From NCBI GenBank assembly GCA_964036045.1, contig OZ038393.1:47174429-47238428 (forward strand): 64,000 nt of DNA. The letters are read 5' to 3'. Under the pieces are notes generated by a model, which was not told the origin of the DNA, did no database searches, and saw only the letters and a program-made list of their open reading frames with translations. This stretch comes from Eutreptiella sp. 'Long Island Sound 2002'. Lineage: Eukaryota; Euglenozoa; Euglenophyceae; Eutreptiales; Eutreptiaceae. Both the position numbers and the translations under genes were made by a program. This document shows, piece by piece, positions 19,603 to 29,525 of the stretch (positions are counted from its first letter, which is position 1; each line of letters opens with the position of its first letter).

Positions 19603-22050
19603 GTCCAGTAATCCAGAGTTCCAGCAGGTCGACGACAACAAGGACGACGCGCAGCAGCTGGGCCAGCGTACGCTCTTCAAGTACAGTGAGTTCCTTGTTT
19701 GAATTGATTGAAAAGTTCAAGAAACTTTCAAGTCTTGAAGGTATACTTCCTTCTACCTCAAAAGGAAGCTTCAAATCAATTCGAAACTGGAAGAGCGCAG
19801 CTCTAGGCGCCCTGTAGCCATGACGAGCAACGCCAGAGGCTGCAGCAGACTTCCAAAAGACGCACGGAGCCCTTATTTCATTGAGTATGGTGAAGACTTT
19901 GAAGGATTTTAACTTAACAAGAAGTTTCAAAAAAGTGGTGAACTTGGGCTACACAAAGCGCTTTGCCAGAGCTTCAGCAACGCTGACGACGACTTCTACG
20001 ACGACGACGTGCTGCAGGAGCGCTGCCAGTGAGCTTCCAGAGGCTCTCTTGAGGCTCTTCGAGGCCTAGAGCCATTGATTGTGTGGCTTTTGTTAGCTCT
20101 TTTTGCATACTTCTTGTGGTTCATTCTCAAGGCATTACTTCTCCTTGCTTACGGTCCTACTAGTTGACCCTATGTCAAGGGCAGGGGCAAATGCGACGAT
20201 CGGTGACCATAAATCCCCACCCCAGTCACAGTGCACCCTCCTTCGAGCCCAAAAGCTTTGAATTCTTTAAGATTTCTTTCATCTCTTTCATCTATCAAAA
20301 GGCCAAAAATGTCGAAAATGGCCTAAACCATTTCACGCGTACCTACGCGCCAGTGCGTTGAATTGCGTCAACTAAAGCGCCATCGTAAACTAGAAAGCGT
20401 TGGCTTTAAAATACGACTTTCACTTTGTTTGAAATCCTCAAGGGCCTTTTTGTGTAAATTTCTCAAGATCACCTATGAATCAACTTTTGACCAACCCTCC
20501 GAAACACCCCAAAATTATATTTGGGGTTTTACGCATATCTTTGCGCCACTGCGCTGAAAAAATCTGAACCAAGTATTTTTCGCAACTAGACAGTCGTACG
20601 CTTCTCTTCTGCAGTTCACGTTCTTGGACTCAATTCTTCTGCCATTTTTCTTATCCCCAACAAGGTCACCCATAAACCACACCCCAAAAACCCCTCAAAA
20701 GTGCCTTTTGTGCTTCCTTCATATCTCCAAGAGAAAAAAAGTTTGAGGTTCAACATTGTTTTTCTAAACAACACTGAAGTAATTGCTTGCTGAGTCGTTT
20801 TTATTTTCAGAAAATAAGAATGGCTATGGTAAAATTGCAGCAAGTTACCACGCAAAGCATTTGGTTAAAAACTCATGCAAAATGGTTTTGGAGTTTTAAT
20901 CATTCCTCTGAGACCCTGTTGAGCTCGAACCTGAACCAAGGTGTTTTGTGAACACTGGAGTATGAAGTTTACGACGAATGTTTACTTTGAATTTCTGTGG
21001 TCAAGAATGCATTTTTCTCATGGTGGTCAACTTAGTGCATGAAAGCATGTTTTCAAATTTTGTGGTTATGATGCTACAGGATTGGGACATTTCTCAGAGC
21101 CTACCTGTTTAGGAAAGGTAATGGTGTCTAGCCTGCAGATATGTAATCACTGGAGATTTTGGAAAACGGACGACAGTGAAAAAGGTCGATTTCCTGATGC
21201 TATTCTGATGGGTCTTCAGCATGTGTTGCATGGCGGATTCATGTCTCTCCCCCCAAAATTCTATTTCTCTGAGCGTATGATGAGCTGGGGCAACATCAAA
21301 TATGTTTTGGAAGTCTGGGGACACGCCCTACACGGTGCAGAAATCCCCTGTCTGACATCTCAGCACCATAGCACAGAAAGGTGCTCCAGAAAGTGGGGAT
21401 TTTCAAGGAAAAAGAGGTTTTTTGCATCATCTTTTTCTAAACCATTTGTGAATCTTTGGTCTTCTAACCTTGAATCATTGTATGACATTGCAGTGTGTGA
21501 TTGCTTGCAACAGGTTTGGATCATTCTGACTAGGCTTAGCCTAGGTAGAAAGGAAGATACCTTAGAATTACTTAGACACACAAAAAATAGTGAAACACTT
21601 TTGTTGTTTTTTTTTTTTGCCACAAAACAAACATGGCCACAACCATTAACAGACCATATGCATCGGCCACATTCACCGTCTAAGCCTTTCTCTTCGACTC
21701 CGCAGGCTGAGTGGCTCAGTTCGGGTGGCCCGTTGTCATGGAGACAAAGAAGGCGTGCGGCTTGTTGCCACCAGGGAGTAGGGAGGCGATTGATGGGTGT
21801 GAGGGGAAGGTGGAAAGAAGACTCAATGCAGGAGCACCCAAGTGAAGCATTAAAAGACCGCACTCGACCAAACCATTGGCATTCACCTCTCTCGGGGTCC
21901 TTGTGACCATCCTCCGATGAGAGAGGTCGGTGGTGTTAACTGGTTGCGGAAGAGCCTTGTAAAACTTACTTACTCTTACTTACTTACTCTAGCTAGCTAG
22001 CTAAACACCTAGTGTAGGAGATGCATTGAGTTTATGGTATTACCCTAATG
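19603..22050. other. Left internal region of element X, non-coding
   Basis: About 2.4 kb, AT-richer than its surroundings. An 825-bp open frame at 21082-21906 has no recognisable domain and its codon composition looks random, so no gene is called. Two similar segments near 20330 and 20520 (ACGCGTACCTACGCGCCAGTG-like) hint at a degenerate local duplication. Confidence 0.55.
21964..22012. repeat. Short ACTT/AGCT microsatellite
   Basis: Four ACTT-type units followed by CTAGCTAGCTAGCTA just outside the left end of the DNA transposon. Confidence 0.75.
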
Positions 22051-22056
22051 CTAACG

Positions 22057-22104
22057 GTTGCGTACCCATGAGACCCACCGCTGGGGGTATTTTCCTCGAA
22101 CGAA
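22057..22104 (+). repeat. Left terminal inverted repeat of the DNA transposon
   Basis: Reads GTTGCGTACCCATGAGACCC and on through TGGGGGTATTTTCCTCGAACGAA. The reverse complement of 26724-26774 gives the same sequence with few changes and a longer G run. Confidence 0.8.
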
Positions 22105-22161
22105 ACCTTCGAACAAAGATTTTTTGTTCGAACGAACAAAACCTTCGAACTGTTCGAACGC
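22095..22161. repeat. Subterminal TTCGAA array (left)
   Basis: Overlapping palindromes of the GTTCGAAC/TTCGAACGAA type directly inside the left terminal repeat. Able to form several short hairpins. Confidence 0.8.
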
Positions 22162-22245
22162 CTTTGGGGCGGCGGTTTTGCTGCAAAGATTGTGATAAAA
22201 TGCTCAACACAGGTTTTTTTGGGGGTTTGGTTCTTTGGATTCAGC

Positions 22246-22374
22246 CTGCAACCACCTAAATGCCCTGGAAATGTGTTTTCCAAAGGTGGTGGACTTTTCT
22301 TCGAACGAACCTTCGAATGTTCGAACGAAGATGTTTTTCGAAGAAAACGACGCGGCGTTTACAAATGCACATAC
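22246..22374 (-). repeat. TTCGAA array in an intron-like gap (block 2)
   Basis: On the minus strand the block opens GTATGTGCATTTG and closes GGTGGTTGCAG, i.e. GT...AG. It holds TTCTTCGAAAAA, TTCGTTCGAAC and GTTCGTTCGAAG palindromes at 22296-22346. The upstream open frame has already stopped at 22440, so if this is an intron it may be untranslated or the upstream splice differs. Confidence 0.45.
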
Positions 22375-22439
22375 AGGAAAAAAAACAGAACCGCACAACC
22401 ACCAGTGTCCCTGTCCAATGTAGCTTTCTCAGTCCTGGC

Positions 22440-22835
22440 TCACGACTCACTGCCTGACACTTGTACTGCAACCTCGTCTTTCTTTTCTGTATCCTCTTTG
22501 TCTCCCTCTCCGGCATCTTCTTCTTCTTGCTTGCCACCACTCTTCGTTGGCGTCTTCCTCTTCTTCTTTGGCCTCTTTGCCTTCACTTTCTTCTTCCTGG
22601 CACTTGGAGCTGGCACGCCACCGGTTGCCGACGCCACTGCCGCCGCGTTTTTGCACTCCTCCTCCGTTGCGTAGCTTCGGGCCGCAACACAATACTCCCC
22701 CACAGAATGCCACACGGCAGAGTTGTAGTCTGCAGGGACCCAATAGATTGTACCGGCACGGCCCAGTTTGGTCTTCTGCTGCAGGATGTCTCTGGGTATC
22801 TCCGTTCGCCAGGGGCGCCACTTCGAAATTGGCAC
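22440..22835 (-). CDS. Last long coding segment of the DNA transposon
   Basis: About 131 codons: MPISKWRPWRTEIPRDILQQ, GRAGTIYWVPADYNSAVWHS and ARSYATEEECKNAAAVASAT, then a Lys-rich tail (ARKKKVKAKRPKKKRKTPTK) and an acidic end. The first 75 residues look folded. The Lys-rich then acidic layout repeats that of the preceding segment, so the two may be related or alternative ends. Not recognised. Confidence 0.4.
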   Translation of the reverse strand: MPISKWRPWRTEIPRDILQQKTKLGRAGTIYWVPADYNSAVWHSVGEYCVAARSYATEEECKNAAAVASATGGVPAPSARKKKVKAKRPKKKRKTPTKSGGKQEEEDAGEGDKEDTEKKDEVAVQVSGSES

Positions 22836-22850
22836 TCCTCTCCACGCTCC

Positions 22851-23447
22851 TCACTGGTCCTCTTTTTGGAGGGGAAGCCATGCCCACGGCAGTGCCCCTC
22901 GGTCTGGAATCTGTGTCTCCTGAGTTTCGTCTTCATCGTCATCATCTCCGGAAGGCGGCTCCTCCTCCTCATCTTCTTCAGTCCCTTCAAACTCCTCACT
23001 CCTCGAACTCGCACCCGGCAGCAGCTTTGCCTTTTTCTTCGGAGGTTGCTTAGCCGCTCGCTTCGCTCGTGGTCTCTTCTTCGGCTTCTTTGTCTTCTTG
23101 TAAGACGACAGAACCTCGGAAAGCTTCTTTGCCCGTCGTCCGAACACAACGGGTCGTGGATCTTTGCCCCGCACACCAGCACTGGTCGTCGACGCTTTTT
23201 TTTCGGTTGCCTCAGGGGAATACAACGTGGAACCACCCTGGCTCAGGTTGACCCACGTTCGCATCGCCTTCGCCTTTCTGCAACCTTCTTCATGGTTTTG
23301 GAGTGCTCCGAGGACCGTCAGTGCTCTCGCAGGCTTCGTTAGGAGGTCGTTGAGCAGTCTTTCCGCAGTCACCGTCGTCTCAATTCCACGGCTTGGTAGC
23401 TGAAGCTTCCACCTGACGCCAACGGCGCTGGTTTGCGTTGCTGCAAC
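22851..23447 (-). CDS. Unidentified basic/acidic protein segment of the DNA transposon
   Basis: Open from an acceptor-like CTGCAG to a stop at 22851. It contains a compact start (TAERLLNDLLTKPARALTVL), then a strongly basic stretch (SYKKTKKPKKRPRAKRAAK) and an acidic tail (EEFEGTEEDEEEEPPSGDDD). The basic stretch has the look of a nuclear localisation signal, which would suit a transposon protein that must reach nuclear DNA. No named domain. Confidence 0.42.
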   Translation of the reverse strand, partial: VAATQTSAVGVRWKLQLPSRGIETTVTAERLLNDLLTKPARALTVLGALQNHEEGCRKAKAMRTWVNLSQGGSTLYSPEATEKKASTTSAGVRGKDPRPVVFGRRAKKLSEVLSSYKKTKKPKKRPRAKRAAKQPPKKKAKLLPGASSRSEEFEGTEEDEEEEPPSGDDDDEDETQETQIPDRGALPWAWLPLQKEDQ

Positions 23448-23561
23448 CTGCAGGCAGTGGAGCGGTAAAAGACTTCAAATACAATCTTTGTTCGAAGATT
23501 CGAGTATTCGAACGAACGTTTTGTTCTTCGAACGAAGAATGGTTTTCGAAGAATAACGCAC
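23448..23561 (-). repeat. TTCGAA array in an intron-like gap (block 3)
   Basis: Minus-strand sequence opens GTGCGTTATTCTTCGAAAAC and ends CACTGCCTGCAG. The palindrome array occupies 23488-23553. The opening GTGCGTTATTC is nearly identical to that of block 5 (GTGTGTTATTTC). The upstream frame stops at 23587, so an earlier donor such as GTAGCTGAG may be the one used. Confidence 0.5.
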
Positions 23562-23586
23562 AGGACGCATGCATGGTCAAAAGCGC

Positions 23587-24447
23587 TCAGCTACAAGGTA
23601 AATGTGGTACGTCCCATTCAGGAATGCCCCCTCCCATGTAGCCATGCTGCACTCCTGCTGCGACTCCTGCCTGCAGGACCGTCTGCCACTTCGACGGTGT
23701 TGTGCTTTGCACTTGTTGTACTCCCTCGGCTTGCTGCGCTCCTTCGTCCGACTGGGCTGCCTCACCACCACCCCGCGCCTCAGCGGTGACCTTGACGCCT
23801 TTCAAGCGGCCCGTTGATGTACACTTGCCCCACCCTGGGGGCTCTGAGGCGGGGAATCCGAGCATCACGGTACGGTCTTCACGGCAGCTCTCCACGGCGC
23901 CGTAGGCGTGCCAAACAAGCGCAAGCAGACGTATAATCGGCGTTGGGGTGCCTTTTTTGTTCTGGACTGCGAAAGGGAAGGCCCGTGCAACCAGTGCACA
24001 AGGCAAGTCCCTCTCCACAGCCACATCTTTGCAATCGGCTGATAAACACTTTCCGAAACAGCGCCCATAGGTGGACAGTGGCATAAGCCAAGCGTACTTC
24101 GGGTCCCTGAAAATGGGCGTATGCGGATTTGGTACGGATTTCCCTAGAATGAGGTCAAGGTAGGGGCGGGTGACTCTGGATTCTACGATGACCTGGCGGC
24201 TAGTCTTGAACTCGGCGCTGAGATCGAACACTTCGTTCACCACCACGTAATCCGGATCATATTCTTCTGAATCCTGGAATCCAAAATCTAGCGGGTCATC
24301 CAAACGGCGAGAAGGGGATGGTGACGGCTCCCAATCCGCTGAACGCTGCGGCGCTGGGTGCTGAGCCAGTTGTGTACTACTCTGGGTAGGTGTTCCTGGC
24401 GATGATCGTGACGCTGGCGCAGAAGTTGGGTGCGCCTGAAGCAACTC
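23587..24447 (-). CDS. Unidentified protein segment of the DNA transposon
   Basis: Starts after an acceptor-like CTCAG and runs ~286 codons to a stop at 23587. A Pro/Ser/Thr-rich beginning (SAPASRSSPGTPTQSSTQLA) leads to an acidic patch (DFGFQDSEEYDPDYVVVNEV). An ordered part follows with VIVESRVTRPYLDLILGKSV, KYAWLMPLSTYGRCFGKCL and PTPIIRLLALVWHAYGAVES, and the end is Gln/Ala/Gly-rich. I do not recognise a domain. It may be a second protein of the element or the C-terminal half of the transposase joined by splicing across array block 4. Confidence 0.5.
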   Translation of the reverse strand, partial: ELLQAHPTSAPASRSSPGTPTQSSTQLAQHPAPQRSADWEPSPSPSRRLDDPLDFGFQDSEEYDPDYVVVNEVFDLSAEFKTSRQVIVESRVTRPYLDLILGKSVPNPHTPIFRDPKYAWLMPLSTYGRCFGKCLSADCKDVAVERDLPCALVARAFPFAVQNKKGTPTPIIRLLALVWHAYGAVESCREDRTVMLGFPASEPPGWGKCTSTGRLKGVKVTAEARGGGEAAQSDEGAQQAEGVQQVQSTTPSKWQTVLQAGVAAGVQHGYMGGGIPEWDVPHLPCS

Positions 24448-24590
24448 CTGAGCACAGCGCGAAAGATTCGAAAAATATCTTCGAACGAACATTCGAATAT
24501 TTGAACGAAGAAAAATCTTCGAACGAAAGTTCGTTCGAGGATTCGAAGATTCGAACGAAGACTAAATTCGAAGGACTACAACGCATACCG
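24448..24590 (-). repeat. TTCGAA array in an intron-like gap (block 4)
   Basis: The largest internal array (24465-24574), with at least eight TTCGAA or TTCGTTCGAA units. On the minus strand it is preceded by GTATGCGTTGTAG and ends CTGTGCTCAG just before a clearly coding segment beginning ELLQAHPTSAP. Confidence 0.5.
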
Positions 24591-24626
24591 CCACCAGTCT
24601 TGCAACATCGGCCTTGTCTTCCTTTG

Positions 24627-25103
24627 TCAGCAGCATTGAGCGGCATGTCCTATTAGAGATTCGAACAATGCAGCGTTTCGGCAAGAGATCGGGCGCGTGA
24701 TACCGTGAGCTACCATATGGGAGTGCATGTACAAGAAGGCATGCTCCATGGTTTGTAGTAGAGCAGAGAGCTGGTAGTCATCTGTGGTGCTGCCCCCTCC
24801 GTTTGTGAACCGCAAGTAGAAATCCTTTAGCCTGGCATTCGTGGTTTCAGCCAAGTCCTGGCAGTACATCCCAAGCCCGTAAGTAGCTATCGCCTCTAGG
24901 ATTCTGGGCACATCGAACTCCAAGATTATCAGATAATGAGAACGGGTATCAAGCAAACAGTGTGCGTGAAATTTCCAGGCCGCCCGCCGACAGTCCGCTG
25001 GGACGTCAATGTCGATGCGCTGATAGGTGCGATAGAGCCGTTGCATCACGTCCCGCAACCTCATGACAGCCTGGTTACCCAAGTGCCCGTCAGCCAACCT
25101 CAA
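24627..25103 (-). CDS. Transposase-like gene, segment with the E motif
   Basis: About 158 codons, including RLADGHLGNQAVMRLRDVMQ, AWKFHAHCLLDTRSHYLIIL, YGLGMYCQDLAETTNARLKD and LLQTMEHAFLYMHSHMVAHG. The LAETTNARLKD segment is a candidate for the third catalytic residue (Glu). The frame ends in TGA at 24627, about 40 bp before array block 4. Either the stop is real or an upstream donor (for example GTATCACGCG near 24703) is used. Conservation cannot be judged from this copy alone. Confidence 0.5.
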   Translation of the reverse strand: MRLADGHLGNQAVMRLRDVMQRLYRTYQRIDIDVPADCRRAAWKFHAHCLLDTRSHYLIILEFDVPRILEAIATYGLGMYCQDLAETTNARLKDFYLRFTNGGGSTTDDYQLSALLQTMEHAFLYMHSHMVAHGITRPISCRNAALFESLIGHAAQCC

Positions 25104-25615
25104 AACATGAGCAATACCATCCCATACAAAAAAAAACGCTTCGTTTCTTGTCCATCAGGTCTACAAGTTCCACCTAGCTGCCAACCACACAGAGCAATCC
25201 TCAGCATGTTATTGATAGCGCTGTGTGCTTCCCTGCTGGCGGACAAGCATAGCCTTTCCAAGTATTCCACAAGCAAAGCACCAATTCGCATAAGCATATG
25301 AAGAACACAAATAATGGCATGGTGTCGTGGTACTTGAAGCAAAGGTTTTGAAGCGCAGCCACGAGCTCCCTTGCAGACAGGGTTCTTGCCAAGTCAGGAC
25401 GCATCAGCGGTGCGCGTTCTGCGCCGGTGACAGCCCAGGTACCGCCTCTTGAGAGGGTTCCAAAGGCCCAAGTTGTGAACTGACGGTATATACCAATGCT
25501 CAGTAAGTCCCAAAAACCTCTTCAAAAACGGTAAATCTCCGCCCAGCATAACACTTGCTGCGCAGCGTGCGCCCTTCACGACGACGGATCGCGTAGTTAT
25601 GACCCCCTGCAAGAC
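25100..25615 (-). CDS. Transposase-like gene, middle segments
   Basis: Several short open stretches in different frames that together look coding. GVITTRSVVVKGARCAASVM then LGGDLPFLKRFLGLTEHW occupies about 25615-25505. RPDLARTLSARELVAALQNL lies near 25400-25340, and ICVLHMLMRIGALLVEYLER near 25315-25255. GGDxxFL plus an LHMLxRI motif fits the central part of the DDE core. A GTATATACC donor-like site near 25490 and a CTCTCAAG acceptor-like site near 25445 would remove the non-coding part between the first two pieces. A further change of frame near 25330 is either a short intron or a frameshift. Boundaries are uncertain. Confidence 0.42.
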
Positions 25616-25739
25616 CTAGTAGCGTGCAAAGCGCAATCAAAATTTTGTTCGAAAAACACGTTCGTTCGAAGGAAAAGCTTCGTTCGAACGGTCGAAGGTT
25701 CAAAAGAAGGCAATTTTCGAAGAAATAACACACCCTCAG
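25616..25739 (-). repeat. TTCGAA array in an intron-like gap (block 5)
   Basis: Minus-strand sequence opens GTGTGTTATTTCTTCGAAAA and closes GGTCTTGCAG. Palindromes fill 25646-25725. It interrupts the transposase between DLRRVEKQNLR and GVITTRSVVVKG; read through, it gives a Phe/Arg-rich stretch of no obvious meaning, which favours an intron. Confidence 0.55.
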
Positions 25740-26435
25740 ATTCTGTTTCTCGACCCGCCGCAAATCCTTCAGATTGGAGTCACCACAGTATGCAAGCTCT
25801 AAAACCCAAATGTGTGCTGCATTGCGGGCTAGATGCTCATGATTTCGGATGCGAATGATAAGCTGAGTCCAGCTTACACCCGCTACAAGATAACCATCGC
25901 CACTCACAATGAAAACCAACCCATCTTTGGTGGGCTGTAGAGTTTCATAGAGGCAAGGCTGTGTGAAAACGTAGTTGATCCAGTGATCAAACGGCCAGGA
26001 GACATTTCGCATGCCAGTTTTCTTGTTGATGTGGCCAGCAAGGTGCAGGGGCTCCTTCATCCTTTTCCAAGCCAAGTTGACTCTCCGGCGGCCTGGCATT
26101 GGTTTCAAAAACCTTAGGCCAGTCTGTTTGTACCATACGTCCGCATGCTTGGAAAAAAAGCGCGATAGAACCCGAAGGCGGCGTCCAGGGATTCCCGAAT
26201 CGAGAAGCAAAGCGACTGCTTCTTCAGGCGAGCATTGAGCATCGCTGTGCCACCATAGAAGTTGATTCAATCTCTGCTTGTCAGCGCCTGGGTTGACTTG
26301 TGTGTAGATTGAATGTAAATGCTGGCGTCCCACGTTGGAGGAGGAGAAGAATTGCACAAGCGCGTTGTCAACGTCCTGGCTATAAGCATTTGTGGTGCCC
26401 ACCGTGTTTTTGTGCGTGATTCCAAGTTGCACCAT
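25740..26435 (-). CDS. Transposase-like gene, exon 1 (N-terminal part)
   Basis: About 232 codons from an ATG at 26435. A well-mixed globular sequence including WWHSDAQCSPEEAVALLLDS, RFFSKHADVWYKQTGLRF and GLVFIVSGDGYLVAGVSWTQ (SGDG near 25900). A hydrophobic stretch with SGDG, followed downstream by GGDLPFL, is the pattern of some eukaryotic DDE transposases, where SGDG supplies the first catalytic Asp; this assignment is inference. It ends at a donor-like GTGTGTTATT where array block 5 starts. As the first coding segment inside the right end of the element it would hold the DNA-binding and first catalytic parts. Confidence 0.55.
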
Positions 26436-26670
26436 TGGGCAAACAGTGACACCCTTAACAAATACAACAAATCAATTGCAAAAACCAAAAACCCTTCTTT
26501 CTGGCACAAATCTGCGTCTTTCTGGCACAAATCTGCGACTTTCTGGCACAAATCTGCGTCAATCGCCTGTCAATCTGGTGCGCGCGCTGCTGTTGCTGCG
26601 CTTTTGCGGCGATTCTCCCCAGCAGCTTGAATTCGATTGAATTTAATTGAATTACGATTGAAGCAAAGAC

Positions 26671-26740
26671 AATCTTCGAATTCGAATCTTCGTTCGAAGA
26701 TTCGAATCTTCATTCGAAGACTGAAGTTCGTTCAAAGAAA
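26671..26740. repeat. Subterminal TTCGAA array (right)
   Basis: The counterpart of the left subterminal array, with TTCGAATTCGAATCTTCG and related palindromes beside the right terminal repeat. Confidence 0.8.
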
Positions 26741-26774
26741 ATACCCCCCCCAGTGGGTCTCATGGGTATGCAAC
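26724..26774 (-). repeat. Right terminal inverted repeat of the DNA transposon
   Basis: The partner of 22057-22104 in opposite orientation. Both carry the GTATTTTC word next to the first GAACGAA unit. Confidence 0.8.
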
Positions 26775-26775
26775 T

Positions 26776-29470
26776 TAATGTCTCCGGTCCTCCCCCTGTA
26801 GGGCAGGGCGGTGAGGAGAAGTGCCGCAAGGTGCTGGTACTGAAATAGAGGTAACCATTCCAGTAGGTGCAGGCCGGAATGTTAGCGTGCAATGCCATTT
26901 CACTGATTTTCATCTCTTTACTGAACTACCTGACACATTCGGGGTAGTTCTGAGCATGGTCTGTGCCCTCTCATGGGTTGCCCAGATCCTGCATAGACTG
27001 CATGACTTCTGGTCACGGTCCGCCACACATGTGTGTGCTGAGACCCTTTCCGGAAGCCTGAATTTGTCAAGCTATTTCATTTGAGCACAATTGCATTTGA
27101 GCTAGGAAGTGATTTGTCCTCATTTCACCCTACCATGCATCTCATCCTTCACTGCATGGCCGTCAAGGCAAGCGTTTGACTAGTGACGTATTCTACTCTC
27201 CATTCGGATTGCATCTCATTCATTTCGTTCAGAAAGGTCACTCATTCATTGCATTTCACTTAGCAAATCTTACATTTCATACTTATTGCATTAGTTCCCT
27301 ATTGCAAGGGCTTGCCCATACCGCTCAACATGCAATATGGTCTGTAATTGATCTGCCCTACGTAGTTCTATGAGCACCTTTTGCTCAATAGACCCCGAGT
27401 TTTGGATCGCAGCTACGAACAATCAATTCGTATCCACTCAACTGTTGTTGATTCACTGCAAGTTGTGAGGAATGAATCTCTTTTCCAACCCTCGTGATCA
27501 TTGACCTAGGTCATTTGGTCTGAAGAGCCCGTTTATCCTCAAATTTGCTACCGAACCACTACGGGTACGTTCTGCTTTGTTAACTTTCGCTAGATCGCCT
27601 GATACAGCCTCACTTACCGGGTTTGAGAGTGCTCCATTGAGTGTGTCTACAGTATCACATTCTCTATCCCCCCGACCAGACCATCAGCATGACAGACTTA
27701 CTTGGATTTCTCTACACATTACCTCCCACATCACACCACACATACAACCCACACACAAACACATACCATGAACCGTATGATTATTCCATTTCTTCATTTG
27801 GATATCACACTCTGAGGAATTGCTGGAGTACCACATCAAACAAGTGTTTGCCTACGAGCCAATTTCTAAGTCATCTCCTTTGTGTAGATAGTCAGTGTCC
27901 GCTTACAGGAGCCGGCATTGGTCTCACCCCGCCACGTCTTTGTTGTGTAACACAAGTGAACAGGTTTCAGCTTGGTCACTTAGCCTGTGACTTGGCCAAT
28001 ACATTCTGCGATGTGTTAGTGAAGATCCCTACGCCGGTAGCCAACGAGACCAGCAGTGCACTACGGTAGGCTCATTGAGAAGGATTGTCGAAAGGTATCG
28101 AAAGCCTACAGTAATGGGTTTCTCCCCTCGCGCGGGTAGATAAGTACTTTCCCTGCAGTGGGATAGACCCCTTCTCTTGCAGTAGAGATAGATGGCGGCG
28201 TCAAGCTCCAAGAGAATAGCCTGAATCCTGTAATTCAGTTGAGCCGAATTCAGTCAACATGTAGGAAGACAGCCCTCCGCACGGGACGCTTTGTACAACC
28301 ATCTGCTGGGCAAGGGGCTCGCCGTAATTGGTCTCCCGGTACACACTCTAACCAGGATAGCATTTGTGGGAGATTTACTACTTCTACTTATCTGAGACAA
28401 CTTGACAATGATACATTTCGCGTATGAGGCAGTGACAACCTTCCAGTTGTGTAGAATATTCGTTGGCTCACACTAGAGCTGAAGGGCGTTCCATGAAAGA
28501 TCTGACCTTTCAACGTTTTCACTTATTACTTACCTACTTCGTTTCCAACCAACCCCAGGGGACCAACCCAATCCTACCCGTGAACCCAACCACTACATGC
28601 ACACATACAATTCATTGGTGTTGTCATCTTTAGCACCTTGCCACAACCCATACATGTTCTTTCTCCGAATTTACATGACGAACACACTTCTACATTTTCA
28701 GCCTTTTGTGCAAACTATTTGCTTTAGTGATCGAAGTAATTTAGGACATTTCTACACAGCTCACTATTCCCGCTAGCTTCATTTCTCATTGGATTCCTGT
28801 GGACCATGTTCTTCTGAGGATTCTGGTACATTTTGCTGTATGTGACCCAATAGGATCGCGATGCATCTTGCTTTATGCTGCCGTGATGGAAGATTGATGC
28901 TTTTGTACATGACTTCTAGCCATGATAGGTTTCTGATGTTTCAGCTTTGTTTTAGAGATAGCCAGAAAGTATGAGTAAAAGGTTGGTAATGACGGACTAT
29001 ATCTTTCAACATTTTTTTTGGTTGAAGTATTAGTATCAATCTCATACCCCTAGACGGATCAATCCCCATGGCCGGGATAAGAAGGAGCAGATCCGGGTCA
29101 GATGATGTCTACTCATCGTGACTGCCACCCCCACACACACTTTGAGACACCTTCTACCCGCTAAACTAATCAACAGTGGGCCATTACTGATGCTGCCTCG
29201 CTTTCTCTGTCCATGTAATGCAGGCCAAGAAACCCATTGCATCAAACAGGTACCGCAATGCATCCATTGCATTGGGTAGCCACATGTAACGCGTCCGTTG
29301 AGTAAGGTGGTATATCCTCTCTTTGGATGACGAAGGCAAGCCTGTCAAGAGACAGCTTGGGCAGAGCTTGAATTTCCAGTTTAACCCCACATGTTGCATT
29401 TCATTCTCAATTGTGATTGACTTTCTGTATAGCTCATTGTAATTTATACGTCTACATCCAGGTGTATTAC
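26776..29470. other. Middle internal region of element X, non-coding
   Basis: About 2.7 kb with no credible gene on either strand; the longest open frames are ~140 codons and look random. A short CA-rich tract lies near 27725-27770. Confidence 0.6.
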
Positions 29471-29525
29471 CCTTACCCTCACCGTCCGGTGGCACCCCCG
29501 AGGGGACGGGGCCGCCCAGCTCGCC

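Larger units (their letters stand above)
22051..26775 (-). mobile_element. DNA transposon with TTCGAA-palindrome arrays, transposase genes on the minus strand
   Basis: About 4.7 kb bounded by inverted repeats that start GTTGC(G/A)TACCCATGAGACCCAC on each side. Minus-strand segments encode a multi-exon protein with VSGDG, GGDLPFL, LHMLMRI and LAETTNARLKD motifs, suggesting a DDE-type transposase of a eukaryotic family that I cannot name with certainty. Six blocks rich in TTCGAA lie near 22.13, 22.32, 23.52, 24.52, 25.69 and 26.71 kb. Two are subterminal and four lie in gaps between coding segments. A 5-bp TAATG flanks both ends (22046-22050 and 26776-26780) and is a candidate target duplication. 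Confidence 0.65.

Noticed and set aside
21082-21906. 274-codon open frame
   Set aside because: No domain, mixed composition, poly-T inside and no neighbour supporting it; likely chance.
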